A DNA stretch of 64,000 nt from Flavivirga abyssicola (GCF_030540775.2 NZ_CP141266.1:2591001-2655000); one strand, 5' to 3'; counted from the first letter of the stretch, positions 26,548 to 36,417 are shown. Notes: generated by a model from the letters alone, not told the origin. A program made the numbers and translations.

Positions 26548-29500
26548 TTATTCTAGCATTAATACCAAATCATCAGAGTTTACCATAGTACCGGTTTTTA
26601 AAGCAATTTGTTTTACGGTTGCATTTTCAACAGCAGTAATCGTGGTTTCCATTTTCATCGCTTCAATAATAAATAAAGGTTGATTTTTAACGACCTGCTC
26701 TCCTTTTTTCACCAAAATGCTAGATAGCATACCTTGTAAAGGTGCGCCTATTTGTTTTTCATTGGTTTTATCTACCTTAACATGTTCAACCTTATCTACT
26801 TTGATAGATGTGTTTTTAATTTCAACACTACGCCCTTGTCCATTTACCTTAAAGTATACCGTAACCATGCCGTCTGTATTTGGCTCTCCTACAGATTCCA
26901 GAGTGATGAGTATGGATTTTCCTTTGTCTAGAGAGACTATAATGTCTTCTCCTATATCCATACCATAAAAGAAGTTCTTAGTCGGTAAATGCATGAGGTT
27001 ACCATATTTTAAATGCTTGTTATAAGCATCTGTAAATACTTTTGGATAAAGATTATAAGATAAAAAGTCAGTGATATCTATAGGTCTGCCTAATCCCTTC
27101 TCAAATGTTTTTTTGAAAGATTTATAATCTTCTTCCAAGTCAACAGGTGGAATGTGAGCGTTTGGCCTATCTGAGTATGGTTTTTGACCTTTTAAAATTA
27201 ACTTTTGAAGCTTTTTAGGAAAACCCCCAACAGGTTGTCCTAAATCGCCCTTAAAGAAACTTACAACAGATTGTGGGAATGAGATGGTATCTCCACGTTC
27301 TAATACATCATCAATGGTTAAATTATTGCTCACTAGATACTGTGCCATGTCTCCGACTACTTTCGAGCTGGGTGTTACTTTTATAATATCACCAAAAAGT
27401 TGATTGACCTGACCGTACATATCTGTTATTTCATGAAAACGATCTTCTAAACCCAAAGCCTGTGCCTGTGGTTTTAAATTAGAATATTGACCGCCGGGAA
27501 TTTCATGTTTAAAGACTTCTCCAGACCCAGCTTTTAAACCAGATTCAAATGGGTAATAATACTCTCTAACAGCTCCCCAATAGTTTGAATAGTCATTTAA
27601 AGAATCTATATTTATAGAAGGCTCTCTTTCATTAAATCGTAGCATTTCTACGATGGAATTAAAGTTAGGCTGCGATGTTAGTCCAGATAAGCCACCTAAG
27701 GCTACATCCACCACATCAACACCAGCTTCTATAGCTTTTAAATAGGTTGCTGGCTGAATGGATGAGGTATCATGAGTATGTAAATGAATAGGAATATTTA
27801 CTTCCTGTTTTAATGCTGAAACAAGTTCGAAAGCGGCATACGGTTTTAATAAACCAGCCATATCTTTAATGGCTAGAATATGCGCACCGGCATTCTCAAT
27901 ATCTTTGGCAAGGCTTGTATAGTATTTTAAGTTGTATTTTGTATTTTCTGGGTTTAAAATATCTCCGGTATAACATATGGAACCCTCAGCAAGTCCTTTT
28001 GTTCTGTTTCTTACATGCTCTATACATGGCGCTATGGATTTCATCCAGTTTAGTGAATCAAAAATTCTAAAAATATCAACACCATGTTCCCAGGATTGCT
28101 CTACAAATTTTTCTATTAAGTTATCAGAATACGCTTTGTAGCCTACACCATTTGAGCCTCTAATAAGCATTTGTAATAAAATATTAGGCATGGCTTTACG
28201 AAGCATTTGAAGACGCTCCCAAGGGTTTTCTTGCAAAAATCGCATACAAACATCAAAAGTGGCACCACCCCAAACTTCCATACTAAATATTTCCGGGTGA
28301 TTTTTTGCATAACCTTCTGCAACTTTCATCATGTCAAAAGTACGCATGCGGGTTGCCAATAAACTTTGATGCGCATCACGCATCGTGGTATCTGTAAAAT
28401 GAATCTTTTTTTCATTTTTTAACCATTCGGAAAACTTTTCCGGACCAAGTTTTGTTAATAAGTCTTTGGTACCATGAGGGTAATTGGCTGTGATATCGAA
28501 TTTTGGAATTTTAGGCTTTACAAAGGTCTTTGAGGGATCTAGTTTTTTTACGTCATCATTCCCATTAATAATAGTATCGCCCAAATACGTAATGAGTTTC
28601 GTAGCTCTATTTCTGGACTCCTTAAAGTTAAATAAATCTGGATTTGATTTAATAAAGTTTACGGTAACTTTCCCTTTCTTAAATGTGTCGTGTTTTAGAA
28701 TATTAATTAAAAAAGGAATGTTTGTTTTTACACCGCGAATTCTAAATTCGGCTAAAGCACGCCTTACTTTTCTACTAGCTCCATCTAAAGTTCTACTGTT
28801 AGCAGTGACTTTTACAAGCATGGAATCGAAAAAAGGAGAAATCGTAACACCTTGATAAATACTTCCAGCGTCTAATCGGATACCAAAACCAGAAGCACTT
28901 CTATATGCCGAGATGGTTCCGTAATCGGGTTTAAAATCGTTTTGAGGATCTTCAGTAGTTATCCTACATTGCAAAGCATATCCTGTTATTTTTATGGTTT
29001 CCTGATTTTCTATTTTTATTTGCTGATCCGATAGTTTATAACCGCCAGCTACAAATAATTGAGTTTTAACTAAATCAATATTAGTAACAACCTCTGTCAC
29101 GGTGTGTTCGACCTGAATTCTTGGATTAACTTCAATAAAATAAATAGAATCATCGTCATCGACCAGAAACTCTACGGTGCCAATATTATTATAATCTACA
29201 GCTTTACAGATTTTAATGGCATACTCATACAAAGCTGTTTTTGTTTCTTCTTTTAAACCATAAGAAGGGGCAAATTCTATGACTTTTTGATAGCGTCGTT
29301 GTACAGAACAATCTCTTTCATATAAGTGTACGGTATTACCATAATTGTCCGCAACGATTTGTATTTCTATATGCTTTGGGTTTTCAACAAATTTTTCTAA
29401 AAAGACGGTATCGTCTCCAAAAGCATTTAAAGCTTCGCGCTTACTTTCATTAAAAGCACTTTTAAGTTCTTCTTCTTTTCTTATAACACGCATGCCTCTA

Positions 29501-30000
29501 CCACCACCACCAGAAGCAGCTTTAAGCATTACCGGATAGCCTATTTTTTTAGCTTCACTTAATGCGGTTTTTATATTATTTAAAGGGCTGGTATTACTTT
29601 CTATTATAGGGATGTTATTATCAATAGCTACTTTTTTAGCAGTAATCTTATCGCCTAGAGATTGTAAAACGGATATTTTTGGGCCAATGAAAATAATGTC
29701 ATTATCCTTACATGCTTGTGCAAAATCTGCATTTTCAGAAAGAAACCCATAACCAGGGTGAATAGCATCAGCACCACTTTCTAATGCGATTTTTATGATA
29801 ACATTTATGTTTAAGTACGGTTTTAAAGGGGCATTATCTTCACCTATTTGATAAGCTTCATCAGATTTATGTCTGTGAAGTGAGTATCTGTCTTCGTAGG
29901 TATAAATACCAATAGTTCTTACTCCGATTTCTGCGCAAGCTCTAAAAATTCTTATAGCAATTTCGCCACGATTAGCAACCAGTACTTTTTTAATTTTCAT
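26548..30000 (-). CDS. pyc: Pyruvate carboxylase
   Basis: This biotin enzyme carboxylates pyruvate to oxaloacetate to refill the citric acid cycle. The single 1150-residue chain has all domains in order. The biotin carboxylase domain (about 1-450) has the Gly-rich KAASGGGGRGMRV and the EVNPRIQVEHTVTE motif. The carboxyltransferase domain starts near FTDTTMRDAHQSLLATRMRT (about 535). The C-terminal biotinyl domain carries EAMKMET with the biotinylated Lys at about 1116. Full length and unbroken. It is flanked by noncoding repeats and appears monocistronic. Confidence 0.97.
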   Translation of the reverse strand: MKIKKVLVANRGEIAIRIFRACAEIGVRTIGIYTYEDRYSLHRHKSDEAYQIGEDNAPLKPYLNINVIIKIALESGADAIHPGYGFLSENADFAQACKDNDIIFIGPKISVLQSLGDKITAKKVAIDNNIPIIESNTSPLNNIKTALSEAKKIGYPVMLKAASGGGGRGMRVIRKEEELKSAFNESKREALNAFGDDTVFLEKFVENPKHIEIQIVADNYGNTVHLYERDCSVQRRYQKVIEFAPSYGLKEETKTALYEYAIKICKAVDYNNIGTVEFLVDDDDSIYFIEVNPRIQVEHTVTEVVTNIDLVKTQLFVAGGYKLSDQQIKIENQETIKITGYALQCRITTEDPQNDFKPDYGTISAYRSASGFGIRLDAGSIYQGVTISPFFDSMLVKVTANSRTLDGASRKVRRALAEFRIRGVKTNIPFLINILKHDTFKKGKVTVNFIKSNPDLFNFKESRNRATKLITYLGDTIINGNDDVKKLDPSKTFVKPKIPKFDITANYPHGTKDLLTKLGPEKFSEWLKNEKKIHFTDTTMRDAHQSLLATRMRTFDMMKVAEGYAKNHPEIFSMEVWGGATFDVCMRFLQENPWERLQMLRKAMPNILLQMLIRGSNGVGYKAYSDNLIEKFVEQSWEHGVDIFRIFDSLNWMKSIAPCIEHVRNRTKGLAEGSICYTGDILNPENTKYNLKYYTSLAKDIENAGAHILAIKDMAGLLKPYAAFELVSALKQEVNIPIHLHTHDTSSIQPATYLKAIEAGVDVVDVALGGLSGLTSQPNFNSIVEMLRFNEREPSINIDSLNDYSNYWGAVREYYYPFESGLKAGSGEVFKHEIPGGQYSNLKPQAQALGLEDRFHEITDMYGQVNQLFGDIIKVTPSSKVVGDMAQYLVSNNLTIDDVLERGDTISFPQSVVSFFKGDLGQPVGGFPKKLQKLILKGQKPYSDRPNAHIPPVDLEEDYKSFKKTFEKGLGRPIDITDFLSYNLYPKVFTDAYNKHLKYGNLMHLPTKNFFYGMDIGEDIIVSLDKGKSILITLESVGEPNTDGMVTVYFKVNGQGRSVEIKNTSIKVDKVEHVKVDKTNEKQIGAPLQGMLSSILVKKGEQVVKNQPLFIIEAMKMETTITAVENATVKQIALKTGTMVNSDDLVLMLE

Positions 30001-30266
30001 TTATATAGATAATTACAGTTACAATAGGTTATAAACTTAATAAATTATTGTGAGTGATTAAGATTTTTTTTACACAATTGATAATGAAAAGTCAATTTGC
30101 TTATTAATTTTATAATTTTAGTTTGAAGCTTTAAAAGTTCAAGATGTTAAATTGTTGATGGCTTAATTGGTGTGTTAAATCAATAATAGAAAAATAGACG
30201 AGAATTTTTAGATGATATATTTTATAAACCTTTAAAAAAAATTACTTTTACCCCAAAAAATACTCA

Positions 30267-30998
30267 ATGAGAACATTTGCAGTTGGAGATATTCATGGTG
30301 GTTTAAAAGCGCTAATTCAAGTCTTAAATAAAATTGAAGTTAAAGACGAGGATACACTCATTTTTATGGGTGATTATGTAGATGGATGGAGTGAATCGGC
30401 ACAGGTAATTCAGTTCTTAATAGAATTATCTCAAAAGATAGATTGTACTTTTATAAAAGGAAACCATGATGTTTGGTGTGAGAATTGGTTGAAATCTGAG
30501 GATGTAAATCCTATTTGGTATATGCATGGCGGAAAAGAAACTATTGAGAGTTATGCTCACTTTTCTGCGGATGAAAAGAAACAGCATTTAGAGTTTTTTG
30601 AAAACATGCCGTTATATCATATAGATGATGAAAATCGTTTGTTTGTTCATGCAGGTTTTACATCGATGCATGGTGTAGAAAAGGAAGTATTTAAAGAAAC
30701 GGTTTATTTTGATAGAACGTTATGGGAAATGGCTTTAACAATGGATAATAACATAGAAAAGAGTTCTGTTTTATACCCTAATCGTTTAAAGCATTATAAA
30801 GAAATATTTATTGGACATACACCAACTACTAATTTTAATTCGGATATTCCAATGCATGCTGCTAACGTTTGGAATGTTGATACGGGTGCGGCATTTAAAG
30901 GAAAATTATCTGCCATGGATTTAAGTTCAAAAACTGTTTTTCAAAGTGATAATTTACCAGGCCTGTACCCTGATGAAAAGGGAAGAAATAAGGATTGA
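30267..30998 (+). CDS. PPP-type metallophosphoesterase
   Basis: The 243-residue protein has all motifs of the PPP phosphatase fold: GDIHG (7-11), GDYVD (35-39), GNHD (65-68), FVHAGF and IGHTPT. It may be a protein phosphatase or a diadenosine-tetraphosphatase-like enzyme; the fold does not decide. All metal ligands are present, in contrast to the degenerate relative at 37662-38489. It stands alone, and a palindromic repeat element follows directly after its stop. Confidence 0.87.
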   Translation: MRTFAVGDIHGGLKALIQVLNKIEVKDEDTLIFMGDYVDGWSESAQVIQFLIELSQKIDCTFIKGNHDVWCENWLKSEDVNPIWYMHGGKETIESYAHFSADEKKQHLEFFENMPLYHIDDENRLFVHAGFTSMHGVEKEVFKETVYFDRTLWEMALTMDNNIEKSSVLYPNRLKHYKEIFIGHTPTTNFNSDIPMHAANVWNVDTGAAFKGKLSAMDLSSKTVFQSDNLPGLYPDEKGRNKD

Positions 30999-31000
30999 TG

Positions 31001-31105
31001 TTGTCATCCCTGAGAAAGCTGGGACCTCGTAAATTGAAACTCAATTACTATAAAGTGGATTCCTGCCTTATTGAAACAAGTTCAACACAGGTTGCAGGAT
31101 GACAA
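31001..31105. repeat. Dispersed element with TTGTCATCC terminal inverted repeats
   Basis: A 105-bp element begins TTGTCATCCC and ends CAGGATGACAA, so its ends are inverted copies. The interior includes the partial core GTGGATTCCTGCC. It sits between two convergent genes. It has no coding capacity and looks like a small non-autonomous or palindromic repeat. Confidence 0.65.
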
Positions 31106-31124
31106 AATGAGTAATATATCGTAT

Positions 31125-31829
31125 TTAACAGACATGCTTTTTATAATAGCGATTTAGCTCACCAGCATCGGCTCCCATCCATTTTTTTAGATGAATTCTC
31201 CAATAGTAATATTGCAATTTCCATATACCATTTTTGCAGTAACATCTCGCTGAGGTTGTTAGCCATTTTTGAATGACAACAAATTGTTTGCGTTCGTATA
31301 GTTTAGCAATTAAATCATTGTCTTCATAAATAGTGAAATCCTCATTATAACCTCCTATCTCATTAAAAAGTGTCGTTGTTATAAATTGGCTTTGATCGCC
31401 TCCTCTACAAGCTTTCCAAGATAAACGGGTTAGTTGACCAGCGAGTTTGAGCCACAAATGATTGCTGTTGAATTTCATTTTAAAACAGCCAGCGTTGTTA
31501 TCTTTTTTAACTTCATTTATAATTAGAGTGTCAAAGTTTTTAGGAGGAAATGAATCGGCATGTAAAAAGTAAAGAATATTGCCTGTAGCGTATTTTGCTC
31601 CTAGATTCATTTGTTTAGCACGACCTTTTGATGAATTATGAAGATTTATTTTTACGGATTCGGATTTGAATTTTGAAACGATGTCCAGAGATTTGTCAGT
31701 GCTACCACCATCTACAATAATTATTTCAGCTATATTTTCTTTAGACGAATTTTCTAAAAGATGAGTAAGCAGATTTCCAATATGATCTGCTTCGTTTAGC
31801 ATAGGGATGATTATTGATATTTTACTCAT
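31125..31829 (-). CDS. TIGR04283-type arsenosugar-locus glycosyltransferase
   Basis: A 234-residue family 2 glycosyltransferase: IIIPMLNEADHI at the N-terminus, VDGGSTDKS (39-47) for nucleotide-sugar binding, FLHADS as the DxD-like loop, and GGDQSQF with the GGYNEDFTIYEDNDL motif later. This matches the TIGR04283 family, which co-occurs with arsM and arsS. It probably adds a sugar or sugar alcohol to an arsenic-containing intermediate or its lipid carrier; the exact step is not known. It overlaps the upstream DUF547 gene by 8 bp and is the last gene of the locus. Confidence 0.87.
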   Translation of the reverse strand: MSKISIIIPMLNEADHIGNLLTHLLENSSKENIAEIIIVDGGSTDKSLDIVSKFKSESVKINLHNSSKGRAKQMNLGAKYATGNILYFLHADSFPPKNFDTLIINEVKKDNNAGCFKMKFNSNHLWLKLAGQLTRLSWKACRGGDQSQFITTTLFNEIGGYNEDFTIYEDNDLIAKLYERKQFVVIQKWLTTSARCYCKNGIWKLQYYYWRIHLKKWMGADAGELNRYYKKHVC

Positions 31830-32676
31830 TTAAATTCCAGTTATAGTCTTTAAAATTCTTTTTTGCTTTGTCAGAAATAGTGATGTCTGAGTATTGATTA
31901 AGAAAATCGATTAACGTACCTGTTTGTTTAAAATCTTTAGCAAACCATTGAAATATTTTCGAAAGACCAAGTGTGTTTTCAGAAATAGTATTTCTTTCAG
32001 GGTCATTTAGAAACTCTTTAGTGGCATTAGTTAGTTGTTTATCCATGCTTGATGCAGTGTAAGCGTTGTTTTGTAATTTAGGACAGGAAAAAGAAGCACA
32101 AACAATAGCAAAATGAATCCTAGGTTCTTTCATTTTACGTAAAATCTGATGTTCAATTTCGTTTAAATTATACCATTTTTCATCAAGTTTCCAAAAACGT
32201 TGTTCCCAAGGTTTTTTTATGTCTTTAATACTTTTAATGGGGTAATAACGTAAAATTAAATCAATAGTCATAGCATTATAAGCATTAATCCAATAGGCAA
32301 GTTTAGCTTCTTTGGACCAAGAATCTTGTGGTGTATGTTTGCCTAAATAAGTAATATAATTTACTAATTCGTTTCGATCAGATTTAAAGGCCTTGTAGTT
32401 AACAAGACCTGTATTTGAGACATGTTTTTGTAAAAGAGTATTCCAGGTGGAATGATTAAAAGCTTTTGTCGGTTTTATTTTTTCTAAATCCTCTTTTTTC
32501 TCTTCTTCAATTTTTTTCTTTTGAAGAGTTATAGTGTCTGTTTTTTGATTAATAATCTCATCAGTTTTTACTGAATCTACTTGTTTATTTTTTGTTGGCA
32601 TATTTTCCGTAATACGTTTTGCGCCAGAACAAGATGATAAAGTAATAAGGGCCAATAACATTATAAGGTACTTCAT
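31822..32676 (-). CDS. DUF547 domain-containing lipoprotein
   Basis: The 284-residue protein has a lipoprotein signal with Cys16, a Lys/Glu-rich linker (about 25-68) and a DUF547 domain with YWINAYNAMTIDLILRYYP and IVCASFSCPKL. In the paralogue at 20143 the latter motif is VCGALGCPPL, so the second Cys-Pro is conserved. Role unknown. The 8-bp overlap with the TIGR04283 transferase implies coupled expression and places it in the arsenosugar locus. Confidence 0.88.
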   Translation of the reverse strand: MKYLIMLLALITLSSCSGAKRITENMPTKNKQVDSVKTDEIINQKTDTITLQKKKIEEEKKEDLEKIKPTKAFNHSTWNTLLQKHVSNTGLVNYKAFKSDRNELVNYITYLGKHTPQDSWSKEAKLAYWINAYNAMTIDLILRYYPIKSIKDIKKPWEQRFWKLDEKWYNLNEIEHQILRKMKEPRIHFAIVCASFSCPKLQNNAYTASSMDKQLTNATKEFLNDPERNTISENTLGLSKIFQWFAKDFKQTGTLIDFLNQYSDITISDKAKKNFKDYNWNLNE

Positions 32677-33472
32677 TATAGTATTTTTGAATGCTTAATA
32701 TTATGAAAAAGTTTCTAATAGTTTAAATGTTAGAGGACTTATAATGGCTGTTATTGGTGATGTAAGCAACCAAGATAGTCGTATTTTGCTTATCATTTTG
32801 ACGTTATAAATTGAAAGTTCTTACTACAACATGTGAATTTTATATTTAAAGAGTAATTAAATGTATTTGTGGTGATTTGCTGCTTAGTGAGTAAGTCTCA
32901 CGTTTTAGTTGGTTTAAAGAAAAAGCCAAAGCTCACTTTTTTAAATTCTAAAATTTAAAAAGATATTGCTAAGGCTTTTTGGGGGCTGTATATAGTAACC
33001 CTTAACGCCACTACTTACAAATTACATTACTATTATAAGGTATAATAAGGGGTAGATCGTCTAACTCGTATAAGGGGCTACTAAATGTATCTGCTTAATA
33101 AGAAGTTTTGTCCTATTCTGGGGTAGGAATTCCGTGGACTTTATATTGGTTTTACTGTGAGAGAGTAAGGGTATTACCATTGTTTTAATTCAGATTTGGG
33201 GCATTTAATAATGCCAGCAAAATTCGAAAAAAAAAGTTACCTCTTAGGGATAAAAAATTATCCGAAAGGGATTAATTAGAAGTTATTAATAAATGATATT
33301 GTTATTCTAAAAGAAATTGTTAAGTAAAAAGTATATTGAAAAGGTTTGTCTTTCAGAGTCTTACGCAAAAAGATAAACAGTAGGGAGGTACTTGTTTATG
33401 AGAAAGTACCCTGAAAATGTTTAAAAGAAGATTTACAATAAAAAAAAGAAACTGTCTAAAAAGTGGTTAACC
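32677..33472. other. Long noncoding region, nothing assigned
   Basis: These 796 bp lie inside an otherwise compact locus and carry no credible gene on either strand. Small structures seen: GGCATT-TAAT-AATGCC at 33200-33215, GGTACTT...AAGTACC at 33387-33410, and a repeated ATAAGGGGxx near 33044 and 33078. A small RNA, a lost gene, or a long regulatory leader are all possible. Confidence 0.4.
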
Positions 33473-33607
33473 TTGTCATTCAGAGCAACGCGAAGCATCT
33501 TATTTTACTCATAATCAGAGTTATTTATTTTATAGAGATTCTTCACAGCTTCGCTGATTCCTTCGAAACAAAATATATTTTGTTTCTCGGTAATATTCAG
33601 AATGACA
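33473..33607. repeat. Dispersed element with TTGTCATTC/GAATGACA ends
   Basis: The 135-bp element begins TTGTCATTCAGAGC and ends CAGAATGACA in inverted orientation. Inside are GCGAAGCATC and a near-inverse, GATTCTTCACAGCTTCGC, so the whole can fold as a long hairpin. It lies 35 bp downstream of the arsM stop codon and could act as its 3' hairpin. Confidence 0.7.
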
Positions 33608-33642
33608 CTTTTTAGATAGTCTCTTCTTTTTTGAAAAATTGA

Positions 33643-34614
33643 TTAACAGCACCCACCACCATCGTAATGGTAGGTCGATTCTGAAATATAAATATCATCT
33701 CTATTTAATGCTTTTAATACTCCTGCTGTTTTATCACAAATAGCTAAAGGCTGATTTTTTAATAATACATGGCCCGCATTATCATCAAAATAATCTTCAT
33801 TTCCATAATAAATAGCTGCTTTGCCAGTAAATATACAAGGCCCATCAACAGGCATGGGGTCTTTTATTGCGGCTACTTCAATAGATTCTATATAAATTAA
33901 CTCATCTGTTGGATAATTTTTAGGGTCTAGTATTCTATAGGGCTTTCTGGCTCTAATTTCGATAGTACCAAAACCTGCATCCGTTAGCGCCTTTACATAT
34001 TCTGCAATTGGTAAACTGCCACTTAAGCATAAAGCACGCAGTCTTTCATCATTACGTAACGTATTATTCATCGGTTGTTCGCATGTTGGGTCACTCATAA
34101 CTAATCTACCATGAGGCTTTAAAACGCGATACATTTCTGCAATGGCTTTTTTAAGATCGTCTGCTTTAAAAATATTAAATAAACAGTTCTGGGCAGCCAC
34201 GTCAATACTATTATCCTCCACAGGAAGGTTCATAGCGTCACCTTTTTTAAGGTCTACAAACTCACTTTTAAACCAATCATTTTGAGCTTCGGCTTCAATG
34301 AAATTTTTGCGTGATGCTTCTAACATTTCATCCACAACGTCAACACCTACAACACCTCCTTTTTGACGATTAAAATAAGCGAATTGTAACAATTCCATAC
34401 CGCCACCAACACCAACATAAAGCATTTTTGGATTGTTCGTTAAATCACGAGCATGAACTGTGCTTCCACAGCCATAATTCATCTCTTGCATGATTTTTGG
34501 TATTTTTAAACCAGGGAGTTCCCAAATAGGGTTTGTCGTGCAACATAATCCAACATCGGGTGTTATGGCAGCTTCTTTATATACATCGTGAGTGGTTTCT
34601 AAATAATTACTCAT
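33643..34614 (-). CDS. arsM: Arsenosugar-type arsenite methyltransferase
   Basis: The protein uses S-adenosylmethionine to methylate As(III), supplying the dimethylarsenic unit of arsenosugars. The 323-residue product has the SAM-binding loop YVGVGGGMELL (66-76) and the ArsM-type cysteines: Cys24-Cys25 (GLCCTTN), Cys49 (YGCGS), Cys144 and Cys196. The last two residues are also Cys (GGGCC), suited to binding arsenic. This matches the arsenosugar-biosynthesis branch of ArsM rather than the arsenic-detoxification branch. It is downstream of the phosphorylase gene on the same strand, with a repeat-rich gap between. Confidence 0.92.
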   Translation of the reverse strand: MSNYLETTHDVYKEAAITPDVGLCCTTNPIWELPGLKIPKIMQEMNYGCGSTVHARDLTNNPKMLYVGVGGGMELLQFAYFNRQKGGVVGVDVVDEMLEASRKNFIEAEAQNDWFKSEFVDLKKGDAMNLPVEDNSIDVAAQNCLFNIFKADDLKKAIAEMYRVLKPHGRLVMSDPTCEQPMNNTLRNDERLRALCLSGSLPIAEYVKALTDAGFGTIEIRARKPYRILDPKNYPTDELIYIESIEVAAIKDPMPVDGPCIFTGKAAIYYGNEDYFDDNAGHVLLKNQPLAICDKTAGVLKALNRDDIYISESTYHYDGGGCC

Positions 34615-34795
34615 AGTTTCAATATTCTGTGTTTAATACTTTAGTGTTCAGTGTTCAGTGTTCAGTGTTCGGTGCTCATTTTGTAGTCTGGGTTTTCGCC
34701 TATTTATCTTTGTGTCTTAGCGAGAATTACAAAGTATTTAATGAACAAGTGTTCAGTTTATAACTGCCTATTGCCACTGAATACTGCTAACTGTT
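34615..34795. repeat. Intergenic gap with a 7-bp tandem repeat and a dispersed repeat
   Basis: AGTGTTC occurs four times in tandem at 34643-34670, with a fifth imperfect copy to 34677. At 34776-34795, next to the phosphorylase stop, the minus strand reads AACAGTTAGCAGTATTCA, nearly identical to the sequence at the start of the MORN-like gene (16944). Neither is coding here. Confidence 0.6.
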
Positions 34796-35608
34796 TTATA
34801 GTGTTTTTATAAGTTCTTTAAACAAAGTTATCATATCGGGTTCTGCTTTTGCTGCATTTTCAATGATATCAGATATGTTAACAGGTTCTAAGTTGTCAGG
34901 ATCGCATTCATCTGTTAAAACTGACACGGCCGCTACTTTTAATTTTAAATGGTTTGCTACAATAATTTCTGGTACTGTGCTCATACCAACCGCGTCCGAC
35001 CCAATAATTTTTAACATCCTATACTCCGCTTTTGTTTCTAATTGCGGCCCTACAACACTGGCGTAAACACCTTTGTGCAATTTGATAGTATTCGCTTTTG
35101 CAATGTTTTCAAATTTCGAATTGATTTCAGCATCATAAGGCGCACTCATATCTGTAAAGCGTTCTCCCAGCTCTTCAACACCTTTGAATGCTAAAGGAGA
35201 GCTGCCTTGTAAATTAATGTGATCTTCAATAAGCATCAATTCCCCTTTTTTAAAGCTTAAATTAATGGCCCCAGCGGCATTAGAAACTAATAATGTCTTG
35301 ATGCCTAACTTTTCCATAATGCGAACAGGGTAGGTAACATCTTGTAATGTGTAGCCTTCATACAAATGAAAACGCCCTTGCATGACTATAATTTTTTTAC
35401 CAGCAAGTTCGCCATAAATTAGCTTTCCTTTATGAAACTCAACTGTTGCTGTTGGGAAGTTAGGAATATGATTATAACTAACTTCTTTTATAATATCTAT
35501 TTCGTTGATGAGTTGCCCTAGCCCTGTGCCAAGAATAATGCCAATTTCAGGACTTTCAAAACCTTTGTCTTGTAGGTATTTAGTGGTTTCGTTTATATAT
35601 TTTATCAT
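34796..35608 (-). CDS. Purine-nucleoside phosphorylase
   Basis: The enzyme cleaves purine nucleosides with phosphate to give free base and ribose 1-phosphate. The 270-residue protein has GTGLG (27-31), MQGRFHLYEGY (76-86), LLVSNAAGAIN and VVGPQLETKAEYRMLK, all typical of trimeric PNP. Within the arsenosugar locus its likely job is to release adenine from the deoxyadenosyl-arsenic product of ArsS, leaving an arsenic-bearing ribose 1-phosphate for the glycosyltransferases. The enzyme family is certain. The pathway role is inference from gene context. Confidence 0.92.
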   Translation of the reverse strand: MIKYINETTKYLQDKGFESPEIGIILGTGLGQLINEIDIIKEVSYNHIPNFPTATVEFHKGKLIYGELAGKKIIVMQGRFHLYEGYTLQDVTYPVRIMEKLGIKTLLVSNAAGAINLSFKKGELMLIEDHINLQGSSPLAFKGVEELGERFTDMSAPYDAEINSKFENIAKANTIKLHKGVYASVVGPQLETKAEYRMLKIIGSDAVGMSTVPEIIVANHLKLKVAAVSVLTDECDPDNLEPVNISDIIENAAKAEPDMITLFKELIKTL

Positions 35609-35685
35609 ATTATGTTTTTGGAATTAATAATTGAGAAATATAAGTTTTATTCTTTTAAAAAAATATGATTTTTATATAAAACGCC

Positions 35686-36417
35686 TTATTTAATTACCAG
35701 CTTTTTAGAAATGCTTTGTCTATCTGAAATTGCAGATAAAATATAAATTCCGGATTTAAGGTTTGATACGTCTATATCATTATTTAATCTCACTTCGCTT
35801 TGGTGAACAACTTTTCCTAATGCATTAAAAATACGTATTTGAGTTAATGCATCAGTTGGACTGGAAATTCTAACGATACTACTTGCAGGATTTGGAAAAA
35901 TAGAGGTTTTGTTAAATGCATTTTCTTCAATGTTTAAAACACTACTACAATTAGTGGCATTAAAAGAAGTAAAACTACCAAAATCCCAAAATTGATCGAA
36001 TGCCAGGCAATAAAAGAATACGCGATCAAAATCTTCAATATTTTTTCCGTTGGGAATATTAACAGTAAATGACTTTGCTCCGTTTGAGGGTATGGCGGGT
36101 ATACATCCTGTACATCCAACTAATCCAAATTCGATATTATCTAAATCTGCAATTTCAGAGTTTCTTAAAGTAGCATCAGAAGCACCATTTGAGTTAACTA
36201 GATATGCTCTAATATCTGGACCTCCGGCTGTTTGAAAATTTGTGCCTAAATCTAAGGAGACTGTATTATTGTTATTGAGTGTTACGGTAACGTCTCCAGA
36301 TACATTATAAGACGAAATATTAGTGTTGTTTCCAAAACTACTTGCGGATGTAGCACACTGAGAAATGCCTATTTGGGTTGTTAAAGATAAAATGAATAAT
36401 AGTAAAAATTTTTTCAT
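35686..36417 (-). CDS. DM13-like protein with T9SS C-terminal sorting domain
   Basis: The 243-residue product has a signal peptide (about 1-20). Its central domain has GGPDIRAYLVNSNG, AKSFTVNIPNGKNIEDFDRVFFYCLAFDQFW, which resembles DM13, a predicted redox domain with a conserved Cys. A C-terminal T9SS type A sorting domain follows (IFPNPASSIVRISS to the terminal KLVIK). It should be exported by T9SS and attached to or released from the surface. Its place inside the arsenosugar locus is unexplained. The DM13 call is from motif shape and moderately sure. Confidence 0.8.
   Translation of the reverse strand: MKKFLLLFILSLTTQIGISQCATSASSFGNNTNISSYNVSGDVTVTLNNNNTVSLDLGTNFQTAGGPDIRAYLVNSNGASDATLRNSEIADLDNIEFGLVGCTGCIPAIPSNGAKSFTVNIPNGKNIEDFDRVFFYCLAFDQFWDFGSFTSFNATNCSSVLNIEENAFNKTSIFPNPASSIVRISSPTDALTQIRIFNALGKVVHQSEVRLNNDIDVSNLKSGIYILSAISDRQSISKKLVIK

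Noticed and set aside
28484-28855. 123-codon frame antisense to pyc
   Set aside because: It lies fully within the conserved pyruvate carboxylase and has no independent features.
34643-34677. Tandem AGTGTTC units considered as a CRISPR-like or phase-variation tract
   Set aside because: Seven-bp units without spacers are not a CRISPR, and the tract is not within a coding frame.
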